Of a stretch of DNA of 64,000 bases, positions 41,608 to 50,500 are shown in pieces; the stretch's first letter is position 1, and every line of letters starts with the position of its first letter. The notes under the pieces were generated by a model. That model was not told the DNA's origin, did not search any database, and was given only the letters and a program-made list of their open reading frames with translations. Source of the DNA: Rhodococcus_G sp042879035 (lineage in GTDB: Bacteria > Actinomycetota > Actinomycetes > Mycobacteriales > Mycobacteriaceae); the NCBI RefSeq assembly GCF_042879035.1, contig NZ_JBIAOU010000003.1:310001-374000 (forward strand). The letters are read 5' to 3'. The translations under genes were made by a program, and so were the position numbers.

Positions 41608-42987
41608 ATGACGGGTCTTGCATACGCACAGCCGATTCCCGCGGCCGAGCGCCGCGCGGCAGGTAAGCGCCAACGGACTAGCGTTCCCCGCACCTCCCAT
41701 GCCCGGTGGGAGCCGGCCGCGGACCGGCCCGATCCCGTGGTCGTGCTCGAACAGCAGAACTCGCTGCGGGTGCCCGACCTCGTCCCCCTGCGCTACGAAC
41801 GGATGCTGGTGTCGCCGTTCACCTTCCTGCGTGGCTCGGCCGGGATCATGGCGTGGGACCTCGGCAACGGGCCCCGCACGGATCTGATGGTCGAGGCGTG
41901 CGGTGACGCGCACCTGGCGAACTTCGGGTTGTTCGCCGCGCCCGACCGCCGACTCGTGTTCGACCTCAACGACTTCGACGAAGTGCACCGGGCACCGTTC
42001 GAGTGGGACATCAAGCGGCTCGCCTCCTCGCTGGTCGTCGCGGCGTTCGACAACGGGCACACCCCCGAGGACGCCCGCTCGGCGGCCAGGTCCGCCGTCC
42101 AGTCGTACTGCGAGACGATGCGGCGGGCGGCCGGTATGACGGCCCTCGACATCTGGTACGCGCGCATCGAGGTCGAGGCCGCGTTCGCGCAGCTGCGCAG
42201 CGAGTTCAAGAAGTCGCAGCTCGGAGCGGCCGAAGCGGTGCTCGCGAAGGCGGAGCGGCGCACGCAACTGGGCACGCTGAAGCGGTTCGCGCAGCAGACC
42301 GAGGTCGGGCTGAGGATCAAGGAGGAGCCGCCGCTGATCGTCCGGTTGCCGTACGAGCGGCAGGCCGAGGCGACCCGCCTGCTGACCGACGCGTTCGAGG
42401 ACTACCTGGAGACGTTGGCGCCGGATCGCCGACAGCTGGTGCGGCGGTACAGCTTCCAGGACATCGCCCGCAAGGTTGTCGGGGTCGGCTCCGTCGGCAC
42501 CATGTCCCTGATGGCGCTGTTCGTCGGCGACACCCCCAACGATCCCCTGTTCCTCCAGATCAAGGAGGCGCAGCGGTCCGTCCTCGCACCCTTCGTGCGG
42601 GATCACCACTACCCGGACCAGGGGCAGCGGGTGGTCGAGGGTCAGCGGATGATCCAGAGCGCCTCCGATCCGTTCCTGGGTTGGTTCACCGGAACCGGAC
42701 CGCTCGGTCGCAACTTCTACGTCCGTCAGTTGCGCGACAAGAAGGGCGGATTCGACATCGCGACGATGCGGCCCAAGGGGATGCGGGTGTACGCCCGCCT
42801 GTGCGCCGTGGCGTTGGCGCGGGCCCATGCCCGCACCGGGGACCCGGCCGCGATCGCGGGCTACCTCGGGTCGGGGACGACCTTCGAGGATGCGATCGTC
42901 GAGTGGGCGGTCGGCTACGAGAAGGTGAACCGCGCCGACTACGAGCGGGTGAAGGCCAGCCGCAGTGGTGCACCTTCGGACGCCTGA
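41608..42987 (+). CDS. DUF2252 family protein
   Basis: A 459-residue protein of the DUF2252 family, function unknown, with distant likeness to small-molecule kinases. Typical blocks are RYERMLVSPFTFLRGSAGIM, EACGDAHLANFGLFAAPDR, FDLNDFDEVHRAPFEWDIKR and FYVRQLRDKKGGFD. The GDxHxxNFG and DxNDFDE motifs resemble the catalytic loop and metal-binding loop of aminoglycoside-type phosphotransferases, so kinase activity is plausible but unproven. I start at ATG 41608; upstream residues in the same frame look random. Its stop codon sits in the loop of a hairpin. Confidence 0.88.
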   Translation: MTGLAYAQPIPAAERRAAGKRQRTSVPRTSHARWEPAADRPDPVVVLEQQNSLRVPDLVPLRYERMLVSPFTFLRGSAGIMAWDLGNGPRTDLMVEACGDAHLANFGLFAAPDRRLVFDLNDFDEVHRAPFEWDIKRLASSLVVAAFDNGHTPEDARSAARSAVQSYCETMRRAAGMTALDIWYARIEVEAAFAQLRSEFKKSQLGAAEAVLAKAERRTQLGTLKRFAQQTEVGLRIKEEPPLIVRLPYERQAEATRLLTDAFEDYLETLAPDRRQLVRRYSFQDIARKVVGVGSVGTMSLMALFVGDTPNDPLFLQIKEAQRSVLAPFVRDHHYPDQGQRVVEGQRMIQSASDPFLGWFTGTGPLGRNFYVRQLRDKKGGFDIATMRPKGMRVYARLCAVALARAHARTGDPAAIAGYLGSGTTFEDAIVEWAVGYEKVNRADYERVKASRSGAPSDA

Positions 42988-43008
42988 ACGTCCGTAAGTG
43001 CACCACTG
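42963..43008. terminator. Hairpin spanning the DUF2252 stop codon
   Basis: CAGTGGTGCACCTTCGGACG pairs with CGTCCGTAAGTGCACCACTG (two mismatches) around CCTGAA. The TGA of the DUF2252 gene lies in the loop and the last seven codons form the left arm. It is also just beyond the stop of the convergent peptidase gene. Confidence 0.8.
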
Positions 43009-43020
43009 GGCAGTGCCCAC

Positions 43021-44979
43021 CTACCAGATCTTGACCCGCTGGTCCGGATCCAGGTAGAGGGCGTCACCGGGGCGGACGTCGAAGGCCTCGTGGAAGCTGT
43101 CGAGGTTGCGCACGACGCCGTTGCAGCGGAACTCCGGCGGTGAGTGCGGATCGACCGCGAGCCGGCGGATCGCCTCCTCGTTGCGGGCCTTGGTGCGCCA
43201 CACCTGCGCCCAGCCGAAGAACACCCGCTGCAGACCGGTGAGTCCGTCGAGTTCGGGTGCTTGCGCGCCGCTCAGCGCGATCTTGTACGCCTCCAGGGCG
43301 ATCGACAGTCCGCCGAGGTCGCCGATGTTCTCACCGATCGTGAACTCGCCGTTGACCTTGTGGCCGGGCAGGGCCTTCGGTTCGAACTGGTTGTACTGCT
43401 CGATCAGTGCCGTGGTCCGCTTGCCGAACTCGGTGCGGTCGTCGTCGGTCCACCAGTCGACCATGTTGCCGTCACCGTCGTACTTGGCGCCCTGGTCGTC
43501 GAACCCGTGCCCGATCTCGTGGCCGATCACCGCCCCGATGCCGCCGTAGTTGGCGGCGTCGTCGGCGTCGGCGTCGAAGAAGGGCGGCTGCAGAATCGCT
43601 GCGGGGAACACGATTTCGTTCATGCCCGGGTTGTAGTAGGCGTTGACGGTCTGCGGCGTCATGAACCACTCGTCGCGGTCCACAGGTCCGCCGAGCTTCG
43701 CGAGGTCGCGGTCGTGCTCGTGCGCGTAGCCGCGCCGGAAGTTGCCGAGCAGGTCTGCGGCGTCGACCGTCAGGGCGCTGTAGTCGCGCCACTTGTCGGG
43801 GTATCCGATCTTCGGGGTGAACTTGTCGAGCTTCGCCAGGGCGGCCTTGCGTGTGTCGGTGCCCATCCATTCGAGCTCGGAAATGTTGCGGCGGTACGCC
43901 TCCTGCAGGTTCGCGACCAGCTCCTGCATCCGTGCCTTCGCCGCCGGGGGGAAGTGCCGCTCGACGTACAGCTTGCCGACGGCCTCGCCGAGCAGGTCCT
44001 GCACCAGCGACACGCCGCGCTTCCAGCGCTCCCTGTTCTCCTCGGTGCCCGACAGCTTCCGGCCGTAGAAAGCGAAGTCCTCCGCGACGAGCGCTTCGGT
44101 GAGAAACGCGGCGCGCGAGTGGATCACCTTCCACGCCGCCCACTCCTGCCACTGGGCGAGGGGCCGTTCGGTCCACAGGGCGGTCAGGGAGGTCAGGAAG
44201 CTCGGCTGTCGGACCACCAGTTCCGCGAACGCGGCCTCGGTGCCTCCGAGGCCGGAAATCCAGGCGGCCCAGTCGAAGCCCGGGTTCTCCGACGCCAGGT
44301 CGGTGAGGGTGTACAGGTTGTAGCTCAGCTCCGCGTCCCGTCGCCGGACCACGTCCCAGTGCCCGGCGGCGACCGCCGTCTCGAGGTCGAGGATGCGCCG
44401 GGCCGCGCCTGCCGGGTCGGGCCGGCCGGCGAGCGTCAGCATCGCTTCGACGTGCGCGAGGTACGCGTCCCGGATCTCGGCGTAGGAGTCCTCGCGGTAG
44501 TACGACTCGTCCGGCAGCGAGATGCCGGACTGGGTCAGGTGCACCAGGTAGCGCGCGGAGTTCTTGGCGTCGGTGTCGACGTAGTTGCCGATCAGCCCGC
44601 CGACACCGGTGCGCTGCAGGCGCCCGAGCAGTGCCGCGAGTTCCGTGAGGTCGGTGACGGCGTCGACGGCGGCGAGTTCGTCGGCGATCGGACCGAGACC
44701 CGCGGCCTCGACGCCCTCGGCATCCATGAACGAGCGGTACAGGTCGCCGATGCGCTGCGCGTCCGTGCCCGGCGCGCCGTTCTGTTCGGCGGCCTCGGTG
44801 ATGATTGTGCGCACGTCGATCTCGGCCTGGTCGTAGAGAGTGCGGAAGGCGCCGTCCACCGCGCGGTCGGCGGGAATCTCGTACGTGTCGAGCCACTGGC
44901 CGTTGACGTGGACGAACAGGTCGTCCTGGGCACGGACGCCCGTGCCGAGATGGGTGAGGTCGATTCCGGAACGAGTCAT
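43021..44979 (-). CDS. zmp1: M13-family zinc metallopeptidase (Zmp1/neprilysin-like)
   Basis: A 652-residue metallopeptidase of the neprilysin/PepO family. The zinc site is HEIGHGFDD, the third ligand Glu follows in GENIGDLGGL, and the substrate-binding NAYYNP motif precedes them. There is no signal peptide, as in mycobacterial Zmp1, whose start (PSGIDLSH...) matches TRSGIDLTHLG here, supporting ATG 44979; ATGs at 44988 and 44991 are alternatives. The C-terminal tail VRPGDALYLDPDQRVKIW is the family's conserved end. In pathogens Zmp1 affects host signalling; here it is probably a general peptidase. Confidence 0.93.
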   Translation of the reverse strand: MTRSGIDLTHLGTGVRAQDDLFVHVNGQWLDTYEIPADRAVDGAFRTLYDQAEIDVRTIITEAAEQNGAPGTDAQRIGDLYRSFMDAEGVEAAGLGPIADELAAVDAVTDLTELAALLGRLQRTGVGGLIGNYVDTDAKNSARYLVHLTQSGISLPDESYYREDSYAEIRDAYLAHVEAMLTLAGRPDPAGAARRILDLETAVAAGHWDVVRRRDAELSYNLYTLTDLASENPGFDWAAWISGLGGTEAAFAELVVRQPSFLTSLTALWTERPLAQWQEWAAWKVIHSRAAFLTEALVAEDFAFYGRKLSGTEENRERWKRGVSLVQDLLGEAVGKLYVERHFPPAAKARMQELVANLQEAYRRNISELEWMGTDTRKAALAKLDKFTPKIGYPDKWRDYSALTVDAADLLGNFRRGYAHEHDRDLAKLGGPVDRDEWFMTPQTVNAYYNPGMNEIVFPAAILQPPFFDADADDAANYGGIGAVIGHEIGHGFDDQGAKYDGDGNMVDWWTDDDRTEFGKRTTALIEQYNQFEPKALPGHKVNGEFTIGENIGDLGGLSIALEAYKIALSGAQAPELDGLTGLQRVFFGWAQVWRTKARNEEAIRRLAVDPHSPPEFRCNGVVRNLDSFHEAFDVRPGDALYLDPDQRVKIW

Positions 44980-45003
44980 GCCCTCCATCATGGCCGCTCC
45001 GCG

Positions 45004-45051
45004 GCCTGTGCGTGATTCTGGTGGCCCCAACCACCGAAATCACGCACAGGC
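45004..45051. terminator. Hairpin between peptidase and dioxygenase genes
   Basis: GCCTGTGCGTGATTCTGGTG pairs with CACCGAAATCACGCACAGGC with two mismatches around a short CCCCAA loop. It lies between the dioxygenase stop and the peptidase start, both on the minus strand, and would end the dioxygenase transcript. Confidence 0.78.
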
Positions 45052-45058
45052 GCAGCGC

Positions 45059-45979
45059 CTACACGCCGATGTTGATGGCGCCGCGGTAGCCGTCGGCGGT
45101 CTTGACCACCGTCACCATCCCGGACTCGTCGAAGATGGTGTCGGTGGAATTGTCGACGTTCTGCTCGCGGCCGGTGTGCTCGTCGTACGGACTGGTCGCG
45201 TAGATCTCGTCGAGCAGATCCTCCTCGAAGAACAGCTGCGTGGTCAGCACCGTCTTCGTGTCGACGTGCACCTTGAGGTGGATGTGCGTGGTCCGGCCCG
45301 GGTACCAGCCCGGGAAGATGGTGGTGAACGTGGCGACGCCGTTGCTGTCGGTGGTCTGCGCGCCGCGCAGGTAGGTGCCGTCGTCGGTGGTGGTCGCCTC
45401 GATGTCGCCGACGCTGTACGAACCGTTGGAGGTTTCGCCGGACGCCTCGCCGCCGGGAGCACCTGCGCCGCCCTGCGGCGCCTGACCGCCGGTCGGAGGC
45501 CGACCCGACGGCGGGGCGCCGTTCGCGCCGAGGGAGCCGGACTCGAAACCGGAGTACACGCCGCCCGCGTCGCAGTGCCAGATCTCCACGACCGCGTTCG
45601 CCACTCCGCCGCCACCCTCGGGGGTGCAGGTGGCCGCCTCCTGCACCCGCAGGGCCAGCTCGAACGTCGTGCCGGGCCGGTCCTCACGGATGTCGTTGCG
45701 GATGGAATCGACGTCGAACCAGTACGGCCCCTGCGTCTCCTCGAGGCTGGTCACGCACTGCGGTGCCTGCGCCAGCAGTGCCATGACGTCCGAACTCGCG
45801 GGGGCAGACCCCGAGGCGCCGGATCCGGTGGTCGCGGCGGCTGCCGACGTCGACGAGCTCCCGGACGATCCGTTGCCCGCGCACGCCGCGATCAACCCGC
45901 TCAGGCCGACGGTGCCGCCGAGGGCGAGCGCCCGACGGCGGCTCACCCGGGCCCGGCTCTGTTCGACGTCCTTGTTCAC
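45059..45979 (-). CDS. Exported intradiol ring-cleavage dioxygenase-like lipoprotein
   Basis: A 306-residue protein with a Tat-type signal (SRRRALALGG) followed by a lipobox (GLIAAC), then a Ser/Ala/Gly linker and an intradiol dioxygenase domain. Fe(III) ligands are visible as Tyr in GGVYSGF, Tyr in FPGWYPGRT and two His in THIHLKV. Members open catechol rings; exported versions in actinobacteria have unknown substrates, possibly lignin-derived or host aromatic compounds. A Gly/Pro-rich insert (about residues 155-180) interrupts the domain. Stands alone, ending at a hairpin. Confidence 0.88.
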   Translation of the reverse strand: MNKDVEQSRARVSRRRALALGGTVGLSGLIAACAGNGSSGSSSTSAAAATTGSGASGSAPASSDVMALLAQAPQCVTSLEETQGPYWFDVDSIRNDIREDRPGTTFELALRVQEAATCTPEGGGGVANAVVEIWHCDAGGVYSGFESGSLGANGAPPSGRPPTGGQAPQGGAGAPGGEASGETSNGSYSVGDIEATTTDDGTYLRGAQTTDSNGVATFTTIFPGWYPGRTTHIHLKVHVDTKTVLTTQLFFEEDLLDEIYATSPYDEHTGREQNVDNSTDTIFDESGMVTVVKTADGYRGAINIGV

Positions 45980-46072
45980 GTACCACTCCGATCGATCTCG
46001 TTGTGGTGTCGATCCTGACCGAATGCGCTGGGAGGGCGCTTGGATGAATCCGTGGAGTGGCTGTGAGGTTCC

Positions 46073-46648
46073 TCAGCGCGGAGCGGGAGTGAGGGTGATG
46101 GAGAACTGGTTCTCGACGTTCTGCCGGAACTCGTCCTCGCACCGCTGGACGGCAGCGCTGTCGTTGCCGGCGTCCCGCAGACAGTCGACGAAGTCGCGGC
46201 CGCCGATCGTGTTGAAGATGCCGATTCCGACGACCACCAGCACCACGGAGACGACCACCGCCAACACGCCGAGGATGATGCCCGCCAGCGACACTCCACC
46301 GTTGGTGGCGAGCCGCTTCCGGTACCGTGACCGCCCCATGATGCCGAGGATCACCGCGAGGACACCGAGCACGATGCCACCGACGATGGTCCAGACGGCG
46401 AGGAGGCCGAGGACACCGAGGATCAGTGCCGCGATGCCCACACCGTTGCTGGGTGGCGCAGCGGGCGGATACCCGCCGGGGTACTGCGGGGCGCCGGGGT
46501 ACGGGTACTGCTGACCGGGATAGGGCTGTTGGCCGCCGGGGTACTGGGGCGACGAGCCGGGTGGGCCGTACTGAGGCGACGAGCCGGGTGGACCGTACTG
46601 CGGTTGCTGGCCCTCGGGGGTCTCTTCGGGAGGCGGCGGATTCGTCAT
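46073..46648 (-). CDS. DUF4190-like membrane protein with Pro/Gln/Tyr-rich N-terminus
   Basis: A 191-residue protein. Residues 1-75 are low-complexity repeats such as QYGPPGSSP and YPGGQQPYPG, the middle has two hydrophobic hairpins (NGVGIAALILGVLGLLAVW, then LAGIILGVLAVVVSVVLVVV), and the C-terminal 45 residues are outside with two Cys (DFVDCLRDAG, VQRCEDEF). This is the DUF4190 layout common in actinobacteria, function unknown. ATG 46648 follows GGAGGAGC. Confidence 0.83.
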   Translation of the reverse strand: MTNPPPPEETPEGQQPQYGPPGSSPQYGPPGSSPQYPGGQQPYPGQQYPYPGAPQYPGGYPPAAPPSNGVGIAALILGVLGLLAVWTIVGGIVLGVLAVILGIMGRSRYRKRLATNGGVSLAGIILGVLAVVVSVVLVVVGIGIFNTIGGRDFVDCLRDAGNDSAAVQRCEDEFRQNVENQFSITLTPAPR

Positions 46649-46767
46649 CGATGCTCCTCCTGACACGCGGAGTCGACCGGGCACGCGAGGCGCCGGACGG
46701 TGCCCCGCCCTCGCAGACTAGCCCGGTTTCCGACCGTGTTGTCCGAATCGTCGAGCCCCGGCGCGAC

Positions 46768-47673
46768 TCAGAGCAAATGGACGCTGGCCTGCGTGCGGGT
46801 GAGAACGACCCCGGATGTGTCGACGAGCTCGGTGTCGACCAACGCGAGGCGCCGTCCGGCGCGTACGACCCCGGCCCGGACGCGCATCGGACCGCCGTCG
46901 AGAGTGGGGGACCGGACGAAATCGATCCGCAGATCCAGCGCGCGGTAGTGCTGCCCCGCGGCGGTCAACGTCTGCGCGGCGAGCCCGGTCAGCAGGTCGG
47001 ATACCGAGACGAGGTTGCCGCCCTGAACGGTGCCGAGGTAGTTGGCCATCCACGGCCGGGGCTCGAACTCGGCGATCACCTCACCGCGGTCGACTGCGGT
47101 CAGTTCGACGCCGAACAGTCCGGCGAGCGGACCGCGCGCGACGGTGCCGGCGGCGATCGCGCGCACGATGTCGAGTCCGTTCCGGTCGGCGAACTCGCTC
47201 GGATCGCTGCCCGTCTCGGGAACCGGGACCGGCAGCGGCTCACCTCCGAACACCGCGTCCGCGTGGGTCGCCCCGCGGGTGACGACGACGGAACGGGCGG
47301 TGAGCACGGCGAGCGTCTGCCCGTCGGGTCCGGTCAGCTCGCCGGCGGACAGGCCGATCCCCGCGTCGGGATCGAGGTGCTCGACCCGTCCGCGCGCCGT
47401 CACGACGCCGTGGTCGGGCAGCGGCGCGGCCAGTACCGCGGTGATCTGCGACAGCACCGTTTGGGTGTCCTCGGGCAGCGTGTGTGCCACGGCGCCGCCC
47501 GGCACGCCGTCCACCAGCGCACCGAGTGAGCCGAGGATGGTACGACCGCGATGATCGTGAAACCGGGGGCCGACCTCCTGGGTGAACTCGACACGACCCG
47601 GTTCGACCGCCACGGGACGACCACCCATCATGGTCAGCAGTCGGTCGATTCGCGGCCCACCGGTGGAGGTCAT
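46768..47673 (-). CDS. Double-hotdog acyl-CoA thioesterase (PaaI-like)
   Basis: A 301-residue protein with two hotdog domains. The first contains GRTILGSLGALVDGVPGGAV and the second YLGTVQGGNLVSVSDLLTGL, both versions of the PaaI-type HGG/GGxxxxxxD motif; the second has GG and Asp, the first has Asp but no usual His. It would hydrolyse an acyl-CoA or be a binding protein. ATG 47673 follows GTGGCC; upstream codons are unlike the family. It is separate from its neighbours. Confidence 0.8.
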   Translation of the reverse strand: MTSTGGPRIDRLLTMMGGRPVAVEPGRVEFTQEVGPRFHDHRGRTILGSLGALVDGVPGGAVAHTLPEDTQTVLSQITAVLAAPLPDHGVVTARGRVEHLDPDAGIGLSAGELTGPDGQTLAVLTARSVVVTRGATHADAVFGGEPLPVPVPETGSDPSEFADRNGLDIVRAIAAGTVARGPLAGLFGVELTAVDRGEVIAEFEPRPWMANYLGTVQGGNLVSVSDLLTGLAAQTLTAAGQHYRALDLRIDFVRSPTLDGGPMRVRAGVVRAGRRLALVDTELVDTSGVVLTRTQASVHLL

Positions 47674-47889
47674 GGCCACTTTTCTATCACCCGGCTCCCG
47701 AGCGCGACGCCGCCGGGGAGTTGCGCGCACCACAGCGCCGGGCCCGCGACAGCACCGTCACATCGCACCGCGATTGCGGCGCCCGCGTCCTCGCCGTCGA
47801 ACCGGGCGGCACGAACTGCCCGCCGGCGGGGGGACCGGGTGGACGGCATGTCGGTTGTCCGGGCCTCGCAACGCGGGCAGGGTGACGGC

Positions 47890-48357
47890 ATGACGATCAT
47901 CGGTGGGCTCTCGCCCGCAACGCTTCTCGACACAGCCCTCGCCGAGGCCCGGGTCGGCCTCGGCGCCGGAGGCATCCCGATCGGTGCGGCGTTGTTCGCG
48001 GCCGACGGCACCGTCCTCGGCCGCGGTCACAATCGGCGCGTGCAGGACGACGATCCGTCGGTGCACGGCGAGACCGATGCCTTCCGGCGCGCGGGCAGGC
48101 AGCGTGACTACCGGAACACGATCATGGTCACCACCCTCGCGCCGTGCTGGTACTGCAGCGGACTCGTCCGGCAGTTCGGGATCGGCGCGGTCGTGATCGG
48201 GGAGAACCGCACCTTCACCGGCGGCGAGGACTGGCTCCGCGATCACGGGGTCGAGGTCGTCGTCGTCGACGACGACCGGTGCACGGCGATGATGACCGAG
48301 TTCATCGCCGCCCGCCCGGAGTTGTGGAACGAGGACATCGGCGTCGCCGACCTGTGA
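47890..48357 (+). CDS. Nucleoside/cytosine deaminase family protein
   Basis: A 155-residue zinc deaminase. The HxE motif is VHGETDAF and the PCxxC motif is LAPCWYCSGL, giving His, two Cys and the catalytic Glu. FTGGEDWLRDHGVEVVVVDD matches yeast-type cytosine deaminase more than tRNA-adenosine deaminase, and the C-terminal LWNEDIG is typical of that group. It probably converts cytosine to uracil or a related base. The next gene, a decayed 2OG-Fe(II) oxygenase, starts 18 bases after its stop, as if the two once formed an operon. Confidence 0.87.
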   Translation: MTIIGGLSPATLLDTALAEARVGLGAGGIPIGAALFAADGTVLGRGHNRRVQDDDPSVHGETDAFRRAGRQRDYRNTIMVTTLAPCWYCSGLVRQFGIGAVVIGENRTFTGGEDWLRDHGVEVVVVDDDRCTAMMTEFIAARPELWNEDIGVADL

Positions 48358-48375
48358 CCGACCACGCGGCGCGCG

Positions 48376-48570
48376 ATGACCAGTCCGATCCCGACCGTGG
48401 ACATCCCGACGTGGCGAGCCGACGGCGCCGCGGCCGACGCGGTGCGCCGGGCCGTCGACGAGAGCCCTGGAGAAGGCTGGCTTCCTGCGCGTCGCCGGGC
48501 ACGGTGTCGACCCGGACCTCACGGCCGCGCTGCGCCGCGGCCCGAGAGCGCTGCCGAGGTGACGGCGCGG
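48376..48570 (+). pseudogene. 2-oxoglutarate/Fe(II) oxygenase (isopenicillin-N-synthase-like), N-terminal remnant
   Basis: ATG 48376 gives MTSPIPTVDIPTWRADGAAA and DAVRRAVDE, then a one-base shift at about 48462 continues ALEKAGFLRVAGHGVDPD and LTAALRR. This is the standard start of the isopenicillin-N-synthase-like family (P-x-V-D-I...GF-x-R-V-x-G-H-G-V). Only about 60 of roughly 320 codons remain, running into the convergent pirin gene. Frameshift plus truncation make it a pseudogene. Confidence 0.75.
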
Positions 48571-48590
48571 AACGCTGTCGCGGCCGGGCC

Positions 48591-49367
48591 TCAGCCGCCG
48601 AGGCGGGTGTGCATCTCCCAGACGAGGACCTCGGCGGGCTGGTCCGTCGCGGTCAGGCGCTGCCCACCGGTCGCGGTGAAGCGGACCGCGTCGCCCTCGC
48701 TCAACCGTCCCGCGTCCTCGAGGTCCACTGCGCCCTCCGCGACGAACAGGTGAAGGTAGGGCGACTCCGGCAGGGTGACGCTGTCTCCGGGACGCATCCG
48801 CGCGACGTACAGGGCGGCGCCGGCGTTGTTGATGCGGATCGCGGAGTGACCGCGATGCTTGCGCATCCCCGACGCCACCGGCACCAGTCCGCCGCGGATC
48901 AGTTCGTCCTCGACCTCGAGCTGTTCGTAACCGGGGGTGACGCCGGACTCGTCGGGCAGCACCCACATCTGGATGAAGCGCACCGGATCGGAATGCTCCG
49001 GCACCTGCGACCCCGTGAGTCGCCACGAATCGTTCTTCTCGGAGTGCAGGATTCCGGTGCCGGCGCTCATGCGTTGCGCGAGACCGGGATAGATGACGCC
49101 GGAGTGCCCCATCGAGTCCTGGTGCACCAGCGAGCCGCGCAGCACCCACGTCACGATCTCCATGTCGCGATGCGGGTGGGTGTCGAAACCCTGGCCGGGG
49201 GAGACGGTGTCGTCGTTGTTGACGAGCAGGACACCGTGGTGGGTGTTGTCGGGGTCGTAGTGCTGGCCGAAGGAGAAGGAGTGCTTCGAATCGAGCCAGT
49301 CGACGCTGGTCGCGAGCCGGACCCCGGCGCGCCGGACGTCGACGGGTGGGGTGATCGCTGCCGTCAT
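48591..49367 (-). CDS. Pirin family protein
   Basis: A 258-residue bicupin of the pirin family. The N-terminal cupin carries the metal motif HPHRDMEIVTWV with a downstream His and Glu in GTGILHSEKN, and the sequence opens with FSFGQHYDPDNTHHGVLLVN. Pirins may act as quercetinase-like dioxygenases or redox-sensing regulators; the role here is unknown. GGAGGCACC precedes ATG 49367. A close paralogue, broken, lies at 60320..60759. Confidence 0.9.
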   Translation of the reverse strand: MTAAITPPVDVRRAGVRLATSVDWLDSKHSFSFGQHYDPDNTHHGVLLVNNDDTVSPGQGFDTHPHRDMEIVTWVLRGSLVHQDSMGHSGVIYPGLAQRMSAGTGILHSEKNDSWRLTGSQVPEHSDPVRFIQMWVLPDESGVTPGYEQLEVEDELIRGGLVPVASGMRKHRGHSAIRINNAGAALYVARMRPGDSVTLPESPYLHLFVAEGAVDLEDAGRLSEGDAVRFTATGGQRLTATDQPAEVLVWEMHTRLGG

Positions 49368-49532
49368 GGTGCCTCCTTCGCACAACTTCGTTCTTCAACA
49401 TAGTCAGGCCCTCCGCTGTTCCCCCCGGGTCGTGACCGCTCCGATGTCTGAACGTGCCGTGGAAGGCGTTCACCGATCCGCTGGATGCGCGGAATCCGGC
49501 GCGACGATCACGCGTGACGGTTTACTTGTGTC

Positions 49533-50426
49533 ATGCCGTCGGCTGCGTACGACTTCATCGTGGTGGGTGCGGGCTCCGCGGGGTGCGCGGTGGCCGGACG
49601 ACTGGCCATGGAGTCCTCGGCGACGGTGCCGGTCGCCCTGCCCCGACGAGGTGTCGCATCGCTTCGTCGCGGCCGCACGTGCGGCAGGCGTCCCCGACAC
49701 CGACGATGTCAGCGGTCCCGAACTCGACGGTGTCACGATCAGTCTCGTCACCATCCACCACGGTCAGCGCTGGAGCACGGCGCGTGGCTACCTCGATTCT
49801 CGGAAGAACCTGACCGTCGTCACCCGAGCCACGGTCAGTCGGTTGATCATCCGAGGCGGTCGTGCCGTGGGTGTCGAATACTCCCGTCGCAGAATGAGCC
49901 GAGCCTTCGCGAGCCGGGAGATCATCTTGAGCGCAGGTACTTTCAGAACACCGCATCTCCTGCAACTCTCGGGCGTCGGCCCGGCGGATCACCTCCGCGG
50001 CGTCGGGATCACTCCCGTGGTCGACAGTCCCCGCATCGGCCAGGGACTGACCGACCACCCGCCCGTGTGGAATATCTGGGCTCTGGCGCCAGGCCATGTC
50101 GGGTTGGCGGACGCCGGCAAACCGACATGGTTTCTGCAGTGGCTGTTGCGCAAGCGCCGCAAGCTCGCCAGTAACGGCGGGGAAGCGCTGGCTCACATCC
50201 GTTCGGAGCCCGAGCTTCCGGCATGCGATTTCCAGTTCATCGTCGCTCCCGGCGATGCTCGCGCCGATCCCAGGGGAGGGACATCGAGCTTCTCCGCGTC
50301 CGCGGTGTGGAGGGCCTTCGCGTCGCAGACGCCTCGGCGCTGCCCGTCATTCCCCGCGCCAACACCAACGCTCCCGCGATCATGGTCGGAGAACGTTGCG
50401 CGGACTTCCGGCTGAACGGTCGTTGA
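49533..50426 (+). pseudogene. GMC oxidoreductase (choline-dehydrogenase-like), deleted and frameshifted
   Basis: Family landmarks occur in order in about 890 bases instead of the normal 1,600: YDFIVVGAGSAGCAVAGRLA (FAD-binding), then in another frame REIILSAGTFRTPHLLQLSG with VGPADHLRGVGI (second GMC signature), then, back in the first frame, GVEGLRVADASALPVIPRAN with TNAPAIMVGER (C-terminal active-site region). At least two internal deletions, near 49640 and 50265, explain the shortening. A whole enzyme would oxidise an alcohol or choline. Confidence 0.85.
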
Positions 50427-50500
50427 AGTCGCGTGCGGAAGCGTCGCGTGAACATCGCCCGTACGCGGCACGTTCACCTCGCTGTGCTACCCAGTTGCTC

